From the NCBI GenBank assembly GCA_030430075.1, contig JAUIGN010000005.1:1-64000 (forward strand): DNA of 64,000 bases. The letters run 5' to 3'. Position numbers and translations under genes: made by a program. A model generated the notes under the pieces. It had not been told where the DNA came from and made no database searches. It saw nothing but the letters and a program-made list of their open reading frames with translations. Shown here piece after piece: positions 47,019-56,823 of the stretch. Source of the DNA: a bacterium. Its GTDB lineage: Bacteria; Planctomycetota; Planctomycetia; Pirellulales; Pirellulaceae. Within the stretch, counting starts at the first letter, position 1; the number at the start of each line of letters is the position of its first letter.

Positions 47019-48122
47019 ATGCCCGATTCCTGGATTGCCGACCGAACCAAAGCCTTTGATTCCAGCGGGATCCGCGAGGTCTTCAACCTCGCCAGTCAGA
47101 TGACGGATCCGATCAATCTCTCGATCGGCCAGCCCGACTTCGACGTCCCGCCGGCGGTCAAGGAAGCCTGTATCGATGCCGTCCAGGGGGGCAAGAACGG
47201 GTACGCGCTGACCCAGGGAATGCCGGTCCTGCTTGACAAACTTCAGGCCCGCATTGATGCGGCGTACGGGCATGCGGACCGTACCGCCTTCGTCTGTTCG
47301 GGGACCAGCGGGGGCCTCGTATTGGCCATGTGGTCGCTCGTCAATCCGGGCGACGAAGTCATCATGTTCGATCCGTACTTCGTGATGTACGAGTCGCTCG
47401 TCCGTCTCGTGGGCGGCGTCCCCGTCCTGATTGATACGGAACCGGACTTCTCGATTGATCTCAACAAGGTGGCCGATGCGGTCACGCCGCGGACCAAGAT
47501 GATTCTCATCAACAGCCCGGCCAACCCCACCGGGGTTGTTGCCAGCAGCGACGAATTGCGCGGGCTGGCGGAGTTGGCCCAGCGTCACGATGTCGCCTTG
47601 GTTTCCGATGAGATCTACCGCGAGTTTTGTTATGACCGCGAATTCGTTTCCCCCGCCGAATTCAACGACCAGACGATTGTCATTGATGGCTTCTCCAAGA
47701 GCCATGCGATGACCGGTTGGCGAGTCGGCTTCGTACACGGTCCGGCGGCGGTGATCGAAACGATGGTCAAGCTACAGCAGTACTCGTTCGTCTGTGCGCC
47801 GCAACCGGCTCAGTGGGCGGCGGCGGTCGCCCTGGAAGTGGCGTTGGACGAGCACGTTGACGCCTATCGCATAAAACGTGACTTGCTGGTGGAGGGGTTG
47901 GCCGAGCACTACGACCTGGTGACGCCTGGCGGCGCATTTTATGCCTATCCCAAGGCACCCGGCGGGAGCGGCCGCGAGTTCGTGAAGCGGGCCATCGCGG
48001 AGAATCTCTTGATCATTCCCGGCCACATCTTCAGCCGTCACGATACGCATTTTCGCATCTCGTACGCGGCAGCCGACGACGTGATCGAGCGTGGGATCGA
48101 TGTGCTGCGCCGATTGGCTTAA
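47019..48122 (+). CDS. Class I/II PLP-dependent aminotransferase
   Basis: This 367-residue fold-type I enzyme has SIGQPDFDVPPAVKEA at the N-terminus, the NSPANPTG phosphate/Asn loop, VSDEIYREF, and the PLP lysine Lys227 in GFSKSHAMTGWRVGF. The C-terminal HFRISYAAADDVIERG carries the substrate-carboxylate arginine. The pattern fits the aspartate/aromatic aminotransferase subgroup Ib; the exact amino acid cannot be told. It is monocistronic with a 109-base gap after the esterase gene. Confidence 0.93.
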   Translation: MPDSWIADRTKAFDSSGIREVFNLASQMTDPINLSIGQPDFDVPPAVKEACIDAVQGGKNGYALTQGMPVLLDKLQARIDAAYGHADRTAFVCSGTSGGLVLAMWSLVNPGDEVIMFDPYFVMYESLVRLVGGVPVLIDTEPDFSIDLNKVADAVTPRTKMILINSPANPTGVVASSDELRGLAELAQRHDVALVSDEIYREFCYDREFVSPAEFNDQTIVIDGFSKSHAMTGWRVGFVHGPAAVIETMVKLQQYSFVCAPQPAQWAAAVALEVALDEHVDAYRIKRDLLVEGLAEHYDLVTPGGAFYAYPKAPGGSGREFVKRAIAENLLIIPGHIFSRHDTHFRISYAAADDVIERGIDVLRRLA

Positions 48123-48434
48123 CGCGACCAACACGATCGCTCGGCGTACGGCTCCGGCCCCGTCGACATGCCTGCCCGCAGGTCGCCACATCGCATTGTG
48201 CGAACGTGGGTCATTCGTCACCCTTCGGGCCTCTCCCCACGGTTTCCCCTATGGCCGAGCGAATTACGCTCACCCGGATGATTCATCAGCCGATGGGCGT
48301 TAGCCCCGGTTGGGTTGAAAGCAGAGGAAACCGGACGCGAACGTGTTCCTGCTGAGATGCGCGGTGCCGTGGGCACCTTCCCTGCAATCGATTGCGAAAC
48401 AGCGACGTGCGGTGAACCGGTATTCCCGCATCAA
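48123..48434. other. Spacer with a REP-like repeat
   Basis: These 312 bases lie between convergent genes and have no supported gene. They contain a REP-like sequence at 48282-48302, continued by GCCCCGGTT. Confidence 0.45.
48282..48302 (-). repeat. REP-like 21-bp element, copy 1
   Basis: The reverse complement matches the family core AACGCCCAACGGCGRATGAA with three differences. It is followed, as at 53.6 kb, by GCCCCGGTT. Confidence 0.55.
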
Positions 48435-49001
48435 TCAGCCCGGCCAGATCGGGTATTCGGCCAGGTAGTCGGGGTGGACCCCTTTCAGCCAGACGAAATT
48501 GTCATCGATCTTGGTGGGCGAGACCATCCGCGCTCCGACGAGCCCATAAATGGCGCCACCGATGAAGACCACCACGCCGGCCAGGATCAGGATTCCGAAG
48601 GCGTCGTTCTGATCGACCATGGCGATCCCGCCAATGACCATGGCGATTGATGCCAACACGGTTCCCCAGCCGATGATGATGGCCCGTCGTCGCTTGGCGA
48701 ACCACGGGTCACTGAGCCCGATGTTGATGGTCGCTTTCTTGGAGAGGATCAGCGCCAGAATGATGTAGATACAGAGGCTGATGAGAATACTGAGGAAGAT
48801 CGCCGGATGGTGCCAGGTCAGGTTGCGTTTCAGTTTCCGTTGCGTGGGGACATTGCTTTTGACGCAGCGGTCCGGCAAGACCGCCGTCTTTCGCATGACG
48901 AGTAGTTTGCCTTGCCGCCAGATCCCTGCTTCCTCGCCGGCCGACGGCTTGAGAAGGGGATCATTGTGTTGTGGCGGTTGGTAGGGATTGTCACTGGACA
49001 C
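48435..49001 (-). CDS. Planctomycete-type 'DNPYQPP' membrane protein
   Basis: The 188-residue protein begins at GTG 49001 with SSDNPYQPPQHNDPL, a start found on many planctomycete membrane proteins. GGGAG lies 8 bases upstream, which decides this start. Three hydrophobic helices follow: PAIFLSILISLCIYIILALI, GTVLASIAMVIGGIAMV, and ILILAGVVVFIGGAIYGLVG. The C-terminus is KGVHPDYLAEYPIWPG. Function unknown; a small integral membrane protein likely acting alone. Confidence 0.75.
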   Translation of the reverse strand: MSSDNPYQPPQHNDPLLKPSAGEEAGIWRQGKLLVMRKTAVLPDRCVKSNVPTQRKLKRNLTWHHPAIFLSILISLCIYIILALILSKKATINIGLSDPWFAKRRRAIIIGWGTVLASIAMVIGGIAMVDQNDAFGILILAGVVVFIGGAIYGLVGARMVSPTKIDDNFVWLKGVHPDYLAEYPIWPG

Positions 49002-49297
49002 GTGGAAACTCCCTGCAAGAAAAGGGTTGGCGCTGCGATCGGTTCCTGCGGCCACGATGTGGCTTCGTGATTCTAGGTACTGGTCAACCGCCCCACAAGA
49101 GACTTGGCGAGCTGCCCCTGGTAGCGGCCCGCGTCCGGCCGGCGATCGCGACGGGCCGGCTTCCTGTCCACGCCGACGCTGCGGCGCGCAACGAGAAGCG
49201 GGGCGGCGGCAGTGCGCTCCGGTTGCCGGGGCCGTTGGGACGCCCATGCCCTGGGGGGCGCAACGTCAGGGTGGTGCCACGAAACACGATGTGCACT
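49002..49297. other. Spacer upstream of the DNPYQPP gene
   Basis: No gene is supported. It contains the promoter of the minus-strand membrane protein and, at its right end, the T-tract side of the clpX terminator. Confidence 0.35.
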
Positions 49298-49332
49298 AAA
49301 AAAAGGGCGTGACAATGATTGTCACGCCCTTT
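49298..49332 (-). terminator. clpX Rho-independent terminator
   Basis: A perfect 15-bp inverted repeat, AAAGGGCGTGACAAT (49302-49316) and ATTGTCACGCCCTTT (49318-49332), around one base. On the minus strand it ends in seven T residues. It lies about 155 bases after the clpX stop, which leaves a moderately long 3' untranslated region. Confidence 0.92.
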
Positions 49333-49488
49333 CAGGGAGGGATTCAGGATGATCCCACGTGCCTGGCCGCAAATGTGCGGTTCGCGTCTTCGGTACGGAC
49401 ATGCACGCGCGGTGCGGGCGTGTCACGAGCGACGGGCGGGAGCGAACCGGATACTGGCCGGCTCCTTGCTTCGCCGCGGTCTGCCCCG

Positions 49489-50772
<1,284 letters not shown>

Positions 50773-51024
50773 TGATTCTCCTTTTGGATTCCCGATCCTT
50801 CCGCCCGATCTTCGGCGCGGCGGGGTCGAATGTCTTGTTTCTCTCTCGGTGTCGCTCGTATGACAGCCTCAGTGGCACGACCACCTTGAGACTGGGAATC
50901 CTTTCCGACGGCTTCGAGCAAGCAGTTTCTCGTCGATGCCTGAGATTCAGCAAGGTTTCGAGGACTCTGCTGATCCTGGCAAGCCTTGTAATTGCGATTC
51001 CGCGTGGAACTCGTCAATTTGGGC
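50773..51024. promoter_or_regulatory. clpX promoter region
   Basis: These 252 bases lie upstream of clpX and downstream of the small membrane protein gene. A GGAG run just before the clpX ATG is its ribosome site. No gene is visible. Confidence 0.4.
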
Positions 51025-51288
51025 TTAATCCGGCTGATCAGTATCCCTTGACTCTTGTTTCATCTGAGTGCCAAGCACCGATTTAATATCTCGGAATTCC
51101 GAGTCCTCGATGTCACCCTGCAGATGCAATTCTCGGAAATTCGTTAGCAACTCATTTGCTGCCAGGCGGTCGTCATCCATGCGATCGCGCAACTTTCCCA
51201 CGACATAAACGGCTATTACGATCACAATCAATAAGACTGTTGACCAGATCACCACCTGGGCTGGGGCTGTCAGCAGGAAGTCCCTCAT
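51025..51288 (-). CDS. Small one-TM protein with SHOCT-like tail
   Basis: In this 87-residue protein an N-terminal helix spans the membrane (PAQVVIWSTVLLIVIVIAVY). The cytoplasmic part has NFRELHLQGDIEDSEFRDIK, a SHOCT-like pattern (F-x-E-L-x-x-x-G-x-[IL]-x-x-x-E-[FY]-x-x-[IL]-K). The start MRDFLLTA at 51288 is chosen since the segment upstream is low quality. Such proteins are common next to core genes in planctomycetes; function unknown. It lies 252 bases upstream of clpX on the same strand. Confidence 0.7.
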   Translation of the reverse strand: MRDFLLTAPAQVVIWSTVLLIVIVIAVYVVGKLRDRMDDDRLAANELLTNFRELHLQGDIEDSEFRDIKSVLGTQMKQESRDTDQPD

Positions 51289-51506
51289 TGGGCGAGACCA
51301 ACGTCGTGGGTGCGGATTCAGCAAGGGTTTGCTGACGTGCGAACATCGAATATTATGCACAACTCGTACAGGGAGTCCAGGAAATCCCAAAGGCAAATCT
51401 TAAATCGCACTCAGCATGAGAGTTGCGGCAAGAGGAATCAGGCGATTTTCCAGGACAACCGGTCAACCAGGTTCATTCCTGCCGCGATGGGACGGACAGC
51501 TTCTTG

Positions 51507-52148
51507 ATGAGCAAATCAGACAATTTCCAGCGGATGGCATCGTCCAAGCTCGTGGCCGTCATTCGGGCGCCGAGCGGCGAAGTTTTGGCGGATGTGGCCG
51601 AAGCACTGCTGGCCGGCGGTATCGACGTGATGGAGGTCACGTTTACCGTGCCCAAGGCCGAACGGGTGCTCGAGCAGGTTGCCGACCGGCTGGGAGACCG
51701 AGTGCTGCTCGGCGCGGGCACAATCCTCGACGCCGCCACCGCTCGGGTTGCCATGCTGGCCGGCGCGGAGTTCGTCGTCTCACCCGGAACCAGCCTCGAT
51801 GTGATTCAGACGTGCCGCCGGTACGACAAACTGGTGATGCCGGGAGCCCTGACTCCCACCGAGGTGATTCAGGCCTGGGAGGCGGGCGCCGACGCAATCA
51901 AGGTCTTTCCCGCCGACGCCGTCGGTGGGGCAAAGTACCTGAAGTCGCTCCGGGCGCCCCTGCCCCAAGTCCGGCTGATGCCGACCGGCGGCGTGAACCT
52001 GGAGACGGCTGCCGGTTTCTTGCAGGCCGGGGCGTGGGCCCTGGGTGTCGGCGCATCCCTGGTTGAAGCGGATGCCGTCGAGCGGCGTGACTTTGCCAGG
52101 ATTGAATCCCTGGCCAGGCAATTCGTTACAATCGCTAGGGACGGCTGA
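51507..52148 (+). CDS. eda: KDPG/KHG aldolase
   Basis: A 213-residue class I aldolase, the usual length. Glu43 (VMEVTFT) is the general base and Lys132 (AIKVFPAD) forms the Schiff base. LLGAGTIL, VSPGTS, MPTGGV and GVGASLV mark the phosphate-binding beta strands. It cleaves 2-keto-3-deoxy-6-phosphogluconate to pyruvate and glyceraldehyde-3-phosphate, and 4-hydroxy-2-oxoglutarate to pyruvate and glyoxylate. There is an ATG at 51507 and another at 51534; the ribosome site is weak. The second 42-bp repeat array begins 36 bases after its stop. Confidence 0.94.
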   Translation: MSKSDNFQRMASSKLVAVIRAPSGEVLADVAEALLAGGIDVMEVTFTVPKAERVLEQVADRLGDRVLLGAGTILDAATARVAMLAGAEFVVSPGTSLDVIQTCRRYDKLVMPGALTPTEVIQAWEAGADAIKVFPADAVGGAKYLKSLRAPLPQVRLMPTGGVNLETAAGFLQAGAWALGVGASLVEADAVERRDFARIESLARQFVTIARDG

Positions 52149-52183
52149 AATTGCAGGACGTGGAGACCTTCGGTCGGCGGTTT

Positions 52184-52510
52184 CGGCGGGGTCAGAGACC
52201 CGCGCCGAGCATGGGTTTGCGGCGTCGGCGGGGTCAGAGACCCGCGCCGAGCATGGGTTTGCGGCGTCGGCGGGGTCAGAGACCCGCGCCGAGCATGGGT
52301 TTGCGGTTTCGGCGGGGTCAGAGACCCGCGCCGAGCGTATGGGTTAGCGGTAGTGGCGGGGTCAGAGATCCGCGCCGAGCGTGTGGGTTAGCGGTAGTGG
52401 CGGGGTCAAGAGACCCGCGCCGAGCGTGGGTTTGCGGCGTCGGCGGGGGCAGAGACCCGCGCCGAGCATGGGTTTGCGGCGTCGGCGGGGTCAGAAAACG
52501 TCGCCGAATT
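52184..52510 (+). repeat. 42-bp tandem repeat array 2 (8 units)
   Basis: Units begin at 52184, 52226, 52268, 52310, 52354, 52398, 52441 and 52483. The first four and the last two keep close to 42-bp spacing. Two middle units are 44 bp, and the last is degenerate. The core is the same as in array 1, but the filler is ATGGGTTTGCGGCGT or GTATGGGTTAGCGGTAGT. Fillers are nearly identical within the array, so this is not a CRISPR. Confidence 0.9.
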
Positions 52511-52637
52511 CTGTTGTGTGTGAGCGGCTCGAAAGACATCCTGTAGATGGCCTGCCACACCCCGTGGAACGTGCCACCGCCCGTTTGGTGGCGTCCAGGT
52601 CGAAGCGTGAAGGTCTGGCTCAGAAGGAACCGTTGCG
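52511..52637. other. Spacer before the DUF1559 gene
   Basis: This 127-base leader has no gene. It should hold the promoter of the DUF1559 protein. Confidence 0.3.
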
Positions 52638-53561
52638 ATGCCGATCCCGTTCGCTTGTCCCCATTGCCAGGAGCAGACGCTTGTTGAGGACGAGTACGCT
52701 GGGCAGAGCGGCGCCTGTGTGAAATGCGGCAAACCGATCACTGTGCCCTTCATTCCCCCGGATACCGAATTGGCCGCGGACGAGGTCGTTACCGGGATCG
52801 CTCATCGGCCGGGTGCTTCGGCACGATCGATTGTCATGCTCACGGTCGGCGCCGTCGCTGCCGCAGCGTGCGTGATCGGTCTGGTCGTCGCCTTCGTATT
52901 CCCGGCCTTCGGTGTGGTCCGCAAGATCGCCGACGCCCATCAATGCGACCAGAATCTGAGAAAGATCGGCTTGGCATTGCAGGCTTATGAGGCCGATTTC
53001 GGCTCCCTACCCCCCGCGTTTACCAACGGTCCAAACGGCAAGCCGATGCATAGTTGGCGTGTGCTCCTGCTGCCGTACCTGGGCGAACATGGGACGTACA
53101 GCAATTACGATTTCTCACAGCCGTGGGACAGCCCCCACAACCAGAAGCTGGCGACCAAGATGCCCAGAGTCTACGCTTGCCCTGCCGATCCGGACGCTAT
53201 CGCGCTGGGGGAATCGAACTACATGGTTGTCGTCGGGCCTGCCACCATGTTCCCTGGCAGCCAATCCCGCTCAACCGCGTCTGTTGGCGACGACCTCGAA
53301 TCCACAATTACGGTGGTGGAAGTGCCAATCTTTGGAGTCAACTGGCTGGCACCCAGCGATCTGCGGGCCGAACGAATGCAGTTTGCGATCAACGGCGGTT
53401 TTGGCCAGGAAATGGGCAGTCACCATCCTGAAGGCGCGCATGTCCTCATGGCGGACGGACAGGTGCGGTTCCTCAAAGAAACGGTACCTCCGGATTACCT
53501 GGAAGGGATGACAACCGTCAACGGAGGGGAATTGATCCCGTGGGACGCGATGGGCCAGTAA
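52638..53561 (+). CDS. DUF1559-type prepilin-like protein with zinc ribbon
   Basis: This 307-residue protein starts with an N-terminal zinc ribbon: C7-x2-C10 (FACPHCQ) and C-x2-C (CVKCGK). A TM helix follows (IVMLTVGAVAAAACVIGLVV), then the planctomycete DUF1559 domain: QCDQNLRKIGLALQAYEADF, HSWRVLLLPYLG, a middle part with VYACPADP, and the H-X9-DG signature HPEGAHVLMADGQVRFL. DUF1559 proteins resemble type II pseudopilins. Here the usual prepilin leader is replaced by a cytoplasmic zinc ribbon and TM segment. Role unknown; no secretion genes lie nearby. Confidence 0.9.
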   Translation: MPIPFACPHCQEQTLVEDEYAGQSGACVKCGKPITVPFIPPDTELAADEVVTGIAHRPGASARSIVMLTVGAVAAAACVIGLVVAFVFPAFGVVRKIADAHQCDQNLRKIGLALQAYEADFGSLPPAFTNGPNGKPMHSWRVLLLPYLGEHGTYSNYDFSQPWDSPHNQKLATKMPRVYACPADPDAIALGESNYMVVVGPATMFPGSQSRSTASVGDDLESTITVVEVPIFGVNWLAPSDLRAERMQFAINGGFGQEMGSHHPEGAHVLMADGQVRFLKETVPPDYLEGMTTVNGGELIPWDAMGQ

Positions 53562-53601
53562 AGGTGCTGCCCGTCAGAATAGGTTCCGCTCTGGTGGATC
53601 A

Positions 53602-53622
53602 TTCATTCGCCGTTGGGCGGTA
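53602..53622 (-). repeat. REP-like 21-bp element, copy 2
   Basis: The reverse complement of the family core with one difference. It is followed by GCCCCGGTTTCG and lies in the 206-base spacer between convergent genes. Confidence 0.6.
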
Positions 53623-53767
53623 GCCCCGGTTTCGTTGATCGCAGAGCCGGCCAAACGATCGCCAGTTCCGGCTGATATGCTCGGCGCAGTGGGTAAGTTC
53701 ACCACAGACGATCGTAGCGGGTGGAAAATGACGGGGTGAACGGCAATGCGAATTCTGCGCACGGGCC

Positions 53768-55087
53768 CTACTCGGGTAGAAAGCGGGCGTTCAGCCAATT
53801 GGCGTAATCACGGGCGTCCCCCCGGTCAGCGAAGTCCACGATCAGGGCGATTCGTTGCACGCCCCGCAACTCGAGCGAAATCGGAACAGGCAGCATGCCT
53901 CCGCGGATCACGGGGCTCACATAGGCCGACGCCCACGTCGTCCGTCCGTCCGCCGACCGGGTTTCCTGGAAGACTCGGAAGACCGCACTCCCACCCGATT
54001 GGGCCGCGTCGTCGATGGCAAGTTCGGCTGCCAAACGGCGGTCTGCGGGAGTCACGTCGTAGATCACGCGTGACGTCGTGGCCATCCCGAGCCCTTTCAA
54101 ATGCAGGTACCCGCCGCATCGCAAACGCCTACCCAGAACGTTCCGGTCCCGGCCCAGGTCCCTCTTCAATTCCAGATACGGCGAATGCTGGTAGCCGCGC
54201 GGCGTGCGATCCGAAAGGTAACGGCTCGTTCCCCCGAGTGGATGCACCAACTGAACTTCCTGCCAGGCGAGGTCCGCAGGCAAAGCCAGTCGCTGGCCGC
54301 AGGCGGTGGTCCAAACAACGTTCGGCCCCTCCGCGTCGATCGCGGCGACGGTCAAGAGGCTTCCGTCGCGAAACCCCAGCCACGCCTGTGGCGATCCACC
54401 TTCCGTGGCCTGCTGGCGGGTTTTGCGGAAAAGGACCGCCACCATGTCGTCGACGCCGACCGTGATCGGCTGCTGGCCGCGGCTGAGTTCGACATCGAAC
54501 CGGCGCAACGGCGTGGAACTCCGCGCCGGATCCACGCCGGTTGTCGCCATCAACTGGCCGTCCAGCCGGTCGCCATTGTGCAACAGAACGAGATCGTTGG
54601 TCTGGCCGCCTTCACGGATCGTATCCAGCAACCGGTCGTAGTCGGCGGTGCGTCCCGGCGGCGAAAATACGAGTCCCGCGACCAGCGGGCGGTCGATCCT
54701 GGTTGCCGGCCACCCGGCGGATTCAACGGTAACCGACGACTCGGTCAACTCCACAACCTCTGCTACCAGGATGCCGCCGTCGCGCAAAATGATCTGGGTG
54801 GCACCCCTGGCCTCGTGATAGGCACCCCACCGGGCGAGTTGGCTGCAGTGAACCTGGCGACGAGCGCCGGCGTTCTCCAAGGTCATCATCCACTGTGGGT
54901 CGATTTCGGTCAGCCGTCCCCGAAACCGTTCCCCGACCAGCGGCACGGCCCAGCCGTCTTGGGCACCGAGGTCATCAGCGAAGCCCTTTCGATGCAGCTC
55001 GACGCCGACCGGCACGGCGAGCCACAGCCCGAGCAACAGGACGCACCGTCCCCTGTGAATCCAGGATGCTTGGTTGGTAGATGGCAT
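53768..55087 (-). CDS. Secreted NPCBM/NEW2-domain protein
   Basis: This 439-residue protein has a long-n-region signal (CVLLLGLWLAVPVGVEL). The N-terminal two thirds are beta-rich, with repeated GERFRGRLTEIDPQWMM and GTQIILRDGGILVAE-like strands. The C-terminal NPCBM (carbohydrate-binding, about 290-439) has LGRDRNVLGRRLRCGGYLHL, KGLGMATTSRVIYDV and a terminal VDFADRGDARDYANW. ATG 55087 is preceded by GGGAG. It is the last gene of the minus-strand BatA/VWA cluster. Likely carbohydrate or cell-envelope binding. Confidence 0.85.
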   Translation of the reverse strand: MPSTNQASWIHRGRCVLLLGLWLAVPVGVELHRKGFADDLGAQDGWAVPLVGERFRGRLTEIDPQWMMTLENAGARRQVHCSQLARWGAYHEARGATQIILRDGGILVAEVVELTESSVTVESAGWPATRIDRPLVAGLVFSPPGRTADYDRLLDTIREGGQTNDLVLLHNGDRLDGQLMATTGVDPARSSTPLRRFDVELSRGQQPITVGVDDMVAVLFRKTRQQATEGGSPQAWLGFRDGSLLTVAAIDAEGPNVVWTTACGQRLALPADLAWQEVQLVHPLGGTSRYLSDRTPRGYQHSPYLELKRDLGRDRNVLGRRLRCGGYLHLKGLGMATTSRVIYDVTPADRRLAAELAIDDAAQSGGSAVFRVFQETRSADGRTTWASAYVSPVIRGGMLPVPISLELRGVQRIALIVDFADRGDARDYANWLNARFLPE

Positions 55088-55151
55088 GCTGGGTCTCCCT
55101 GCGGTGAGCGCGTCCATGCGGGGTGGCCATGAACTGTGCGCGGCCGGCAGC

Positions 55152-56219
55152 CTAACGTTGGAATATCGGCAGGTAGTTTTGCGGCATCTGCAGCACCAGG
55201 CAAGCCATCGCCGTGCCGAATTCACGGCTGATCGACGAGGGCCACGCCCCATCTTCCTGGTTTTGTGTCTGCAGCAAGACGTCGCGGATGGCCGGATACC
55301 AGGTCGACCAGTAGGTTCCCCGAGCTTGCCACATCGCCTGGACCGCATAGTAATGACCGTAGAAATAGTAACTGGTCTTACCGAACCCGCTGACGGTCGG
55401 GGGAAACTGCATCAAGTAGTCCAGGCCTTGTCGAAGCTCTTCCCCGCCATAAATTCCAGCGCTGTAGAGCGCCACAACCGCTGCGGCGGAGCGGGGAAAC
55501 TCGCTTTCGCCGCCGTCGTTGGCCCGATAGGTGAATCCGCCATCCTGGTTCTGGCAGTCCTTGACGTACGCGACCGCCCGGTCGACGGTCGAGTGGGGTA
55601 CGAAGACGCCCGCATTGCGGGCCGCGCGCAGCGCCATCAGTTGGCACACGGTTACCGAAACGTCGGCGTCATCGCGCCGCGGCTGATAGCGCCAGCCGCC
55701 CGCCTCGTTCTGCGTTGCGATGATTAGCGCCGTGGCTTGTGCCAGTTGCTTGCGCAGGTCGCGCTGTAACGCCATCCCGTAGGTCTCGGCCAGGAAGAGG
55801 GTCGCGAACCCGTGCCCGTACATCGGCCCGCGATTGGTTGATTCTGGGTGGTTGATAAAACCGCTCTGGCTGGCCTGTGATTGCACGTATCGAATGGCGG
55901 ACTCAAGGTTCGTGCCAAACGGACCGCGCCCGGGTGAACTCCCATTGGCCAGGAAAGCCATGCCGCAAAGGCTCGTGACGGCGACGTTGCGACCGTAGGC
56001 CCCGGTACCGAACGAACCGTCAGCGTTCTGCCGCCCCTTGAGAAACTCCAGGCCGGTCCGAATCGAAGCGGCCACTCGGGGCGGCAGCGGAGCGTTTTGT
56101 GATCCCGCCGGCCCCGGTTCCTGCGCCCAGCCAACCGACGGACAGCAACTCAATACGGCACTCGAGCTGAGCCAACCGAGGGCCGCTCGGCGACCTGATC
56201 GCGGGGACGAATCGAACAT
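55152..56219 (-). CDS. Prenyltransferase/squalene-oxidase-type repeat protein
   Basis: This 355-residue protein has a Tat-like basic N-terminus (SGRRAALGWLSSSAVLSC). The rest is an alpha/alpha toroid of QW-like repeats: RQNADGSFGTGAY, TQNEAGGWRYQPR, CQNQDGGFTYRAN, TQNQEDGAWPSS. The aspartate-rich DXDD motif of cyclases is not seen, so it is probably not a terpene cyclase but a binding or scaffold toroid, as is common in planctomycetes. It is third from the end of the cluster; gaps of 31 and 64 bases link it to its neighbours. Confidence 0.85.
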   Translation of the reverse strand: MFDSSPRSGRRAALGWLSSSAVLSCCPSVGWAQEPGPAGSQNAPLPPRVAASIRTGLEFLKGRQNADGSFGTGAYGRNVAVTSLCGMAFLANGSSPGRGPFGTNLESAIRYVQSQASQSGFINHPESTNRGPMYGHGFATLFLAETYGMALQRDLRKQLAQATALIIATQNEAGGWRYQPRRDDADVSVTVCQLMALRAARNAGVFVPHSTVDRAVAYVKDCQNQDGGFTYRANDGGESEFPRSAAAVVALYSAGIYGGEELRQGLDYLMQFPPTVSGFGKTSYYFYGHYYAVQAMWQARGTYWSTWYPAIRDVLLQTQNQEDGAWPSSISREFGTAMACLVLQMPQNYLPIFQR

Positions 56220-56250
56220 GGCGTGGCGTGCGGTCAAAGCAATGCGTGAA

Positions 56251-56823
56251 TTACGGTGTGGGCTCGTTGGCCAGACGCTCGAAATAATCCTGAATAATCC
56301 GATCGTAGCGGGGAAGAAATTCCTCGTGCAACGGCGCTTCAATCTGTTGGCGAACCTCAGGCGGCAGGTGGCCCCAGATCTGATCCGTCAGCAAGCGTGC
56401 CGGGGGCGAACCGTTGCTCCCCGCTCCCGTCTCTCCGTTGTTGGGCGGCCCGCCTGGCCTTTGCCCACTTGCAGGTCGAGACCGCGGCGGTTCGCTTGGA
56501 GCACTCGTGGGTGCAGCCGGTTGCTGCTGTGGTTCCTGCTCGAGGAGCTGCGTCAGGCCGGCGACGATATTTTGCTGGATCGTCAACGTTTCCTCGGAGG
56601 TATCCCTATCCCCCAACCGCTGCCTGGCATCGACCATGAGTGCGGCCAGGTGCCGCAGCGGATGTTCTCCATTGCTGCCGACGTCCTCTCCCTGAGTGAC
56701 ATCCGTGCGGGCCTGCCGCGGCTTGTCCTGGCCGCTGGCGGCGGGCAACGACGCACCCCCCCAGGCCGCTGCCACGGTTACGATCAGCATCATCCACTGC
56801 GGGCTCGGATAACAGAAACTCAT
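56251..56823 (-). CDS. Secreted Pro/Gln-rich hypothetical protein of the VWA cluster
   Basis: In this 190-residue protein a signal-like N-terminus (WMMLIVTVAAAWGGASLPAA) is followed by a helical segment (HLAALMVDARQRL, QQNIVAGLTQLLEQEPQQQ), a low-complexity Pro/Gly/Ser linker, and the C-terminal PPEVRQQIEAPLHEEFLPRY helix. Such a protein often sits after DUF4175 genes in planctomycetes. Its ATG overlaps the stop of the large gene (ATGA). Role unknown, probably structural in the cluster. Confidence 0.75.
   Translation of the reverse strand: MSFCYPSPQWMMLIVTVAAAWGGASLPAASGQDKPRQARTDVTQGEDVGSNGEHPLRHLAALMVDARQRLGDRDTSEETLTIQQNIVAGLTQLLEQEPQQQPAAPTSAPSEPPRSRPASGQRPGGPPNNGETGAGSNGSPPARLLTDQIWGHLPPEVRQQIEAPLHEEFLPRYDRIIQDYFERLANEPTP

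Noticed and set aside
55152..56219. Squalene/oxidosqualene cyclase activity
   Set aside because: QW-like repeats are present but the DXDD catalytic motif and usual length (over 600 residues) are not, so I call only a repeat protein.
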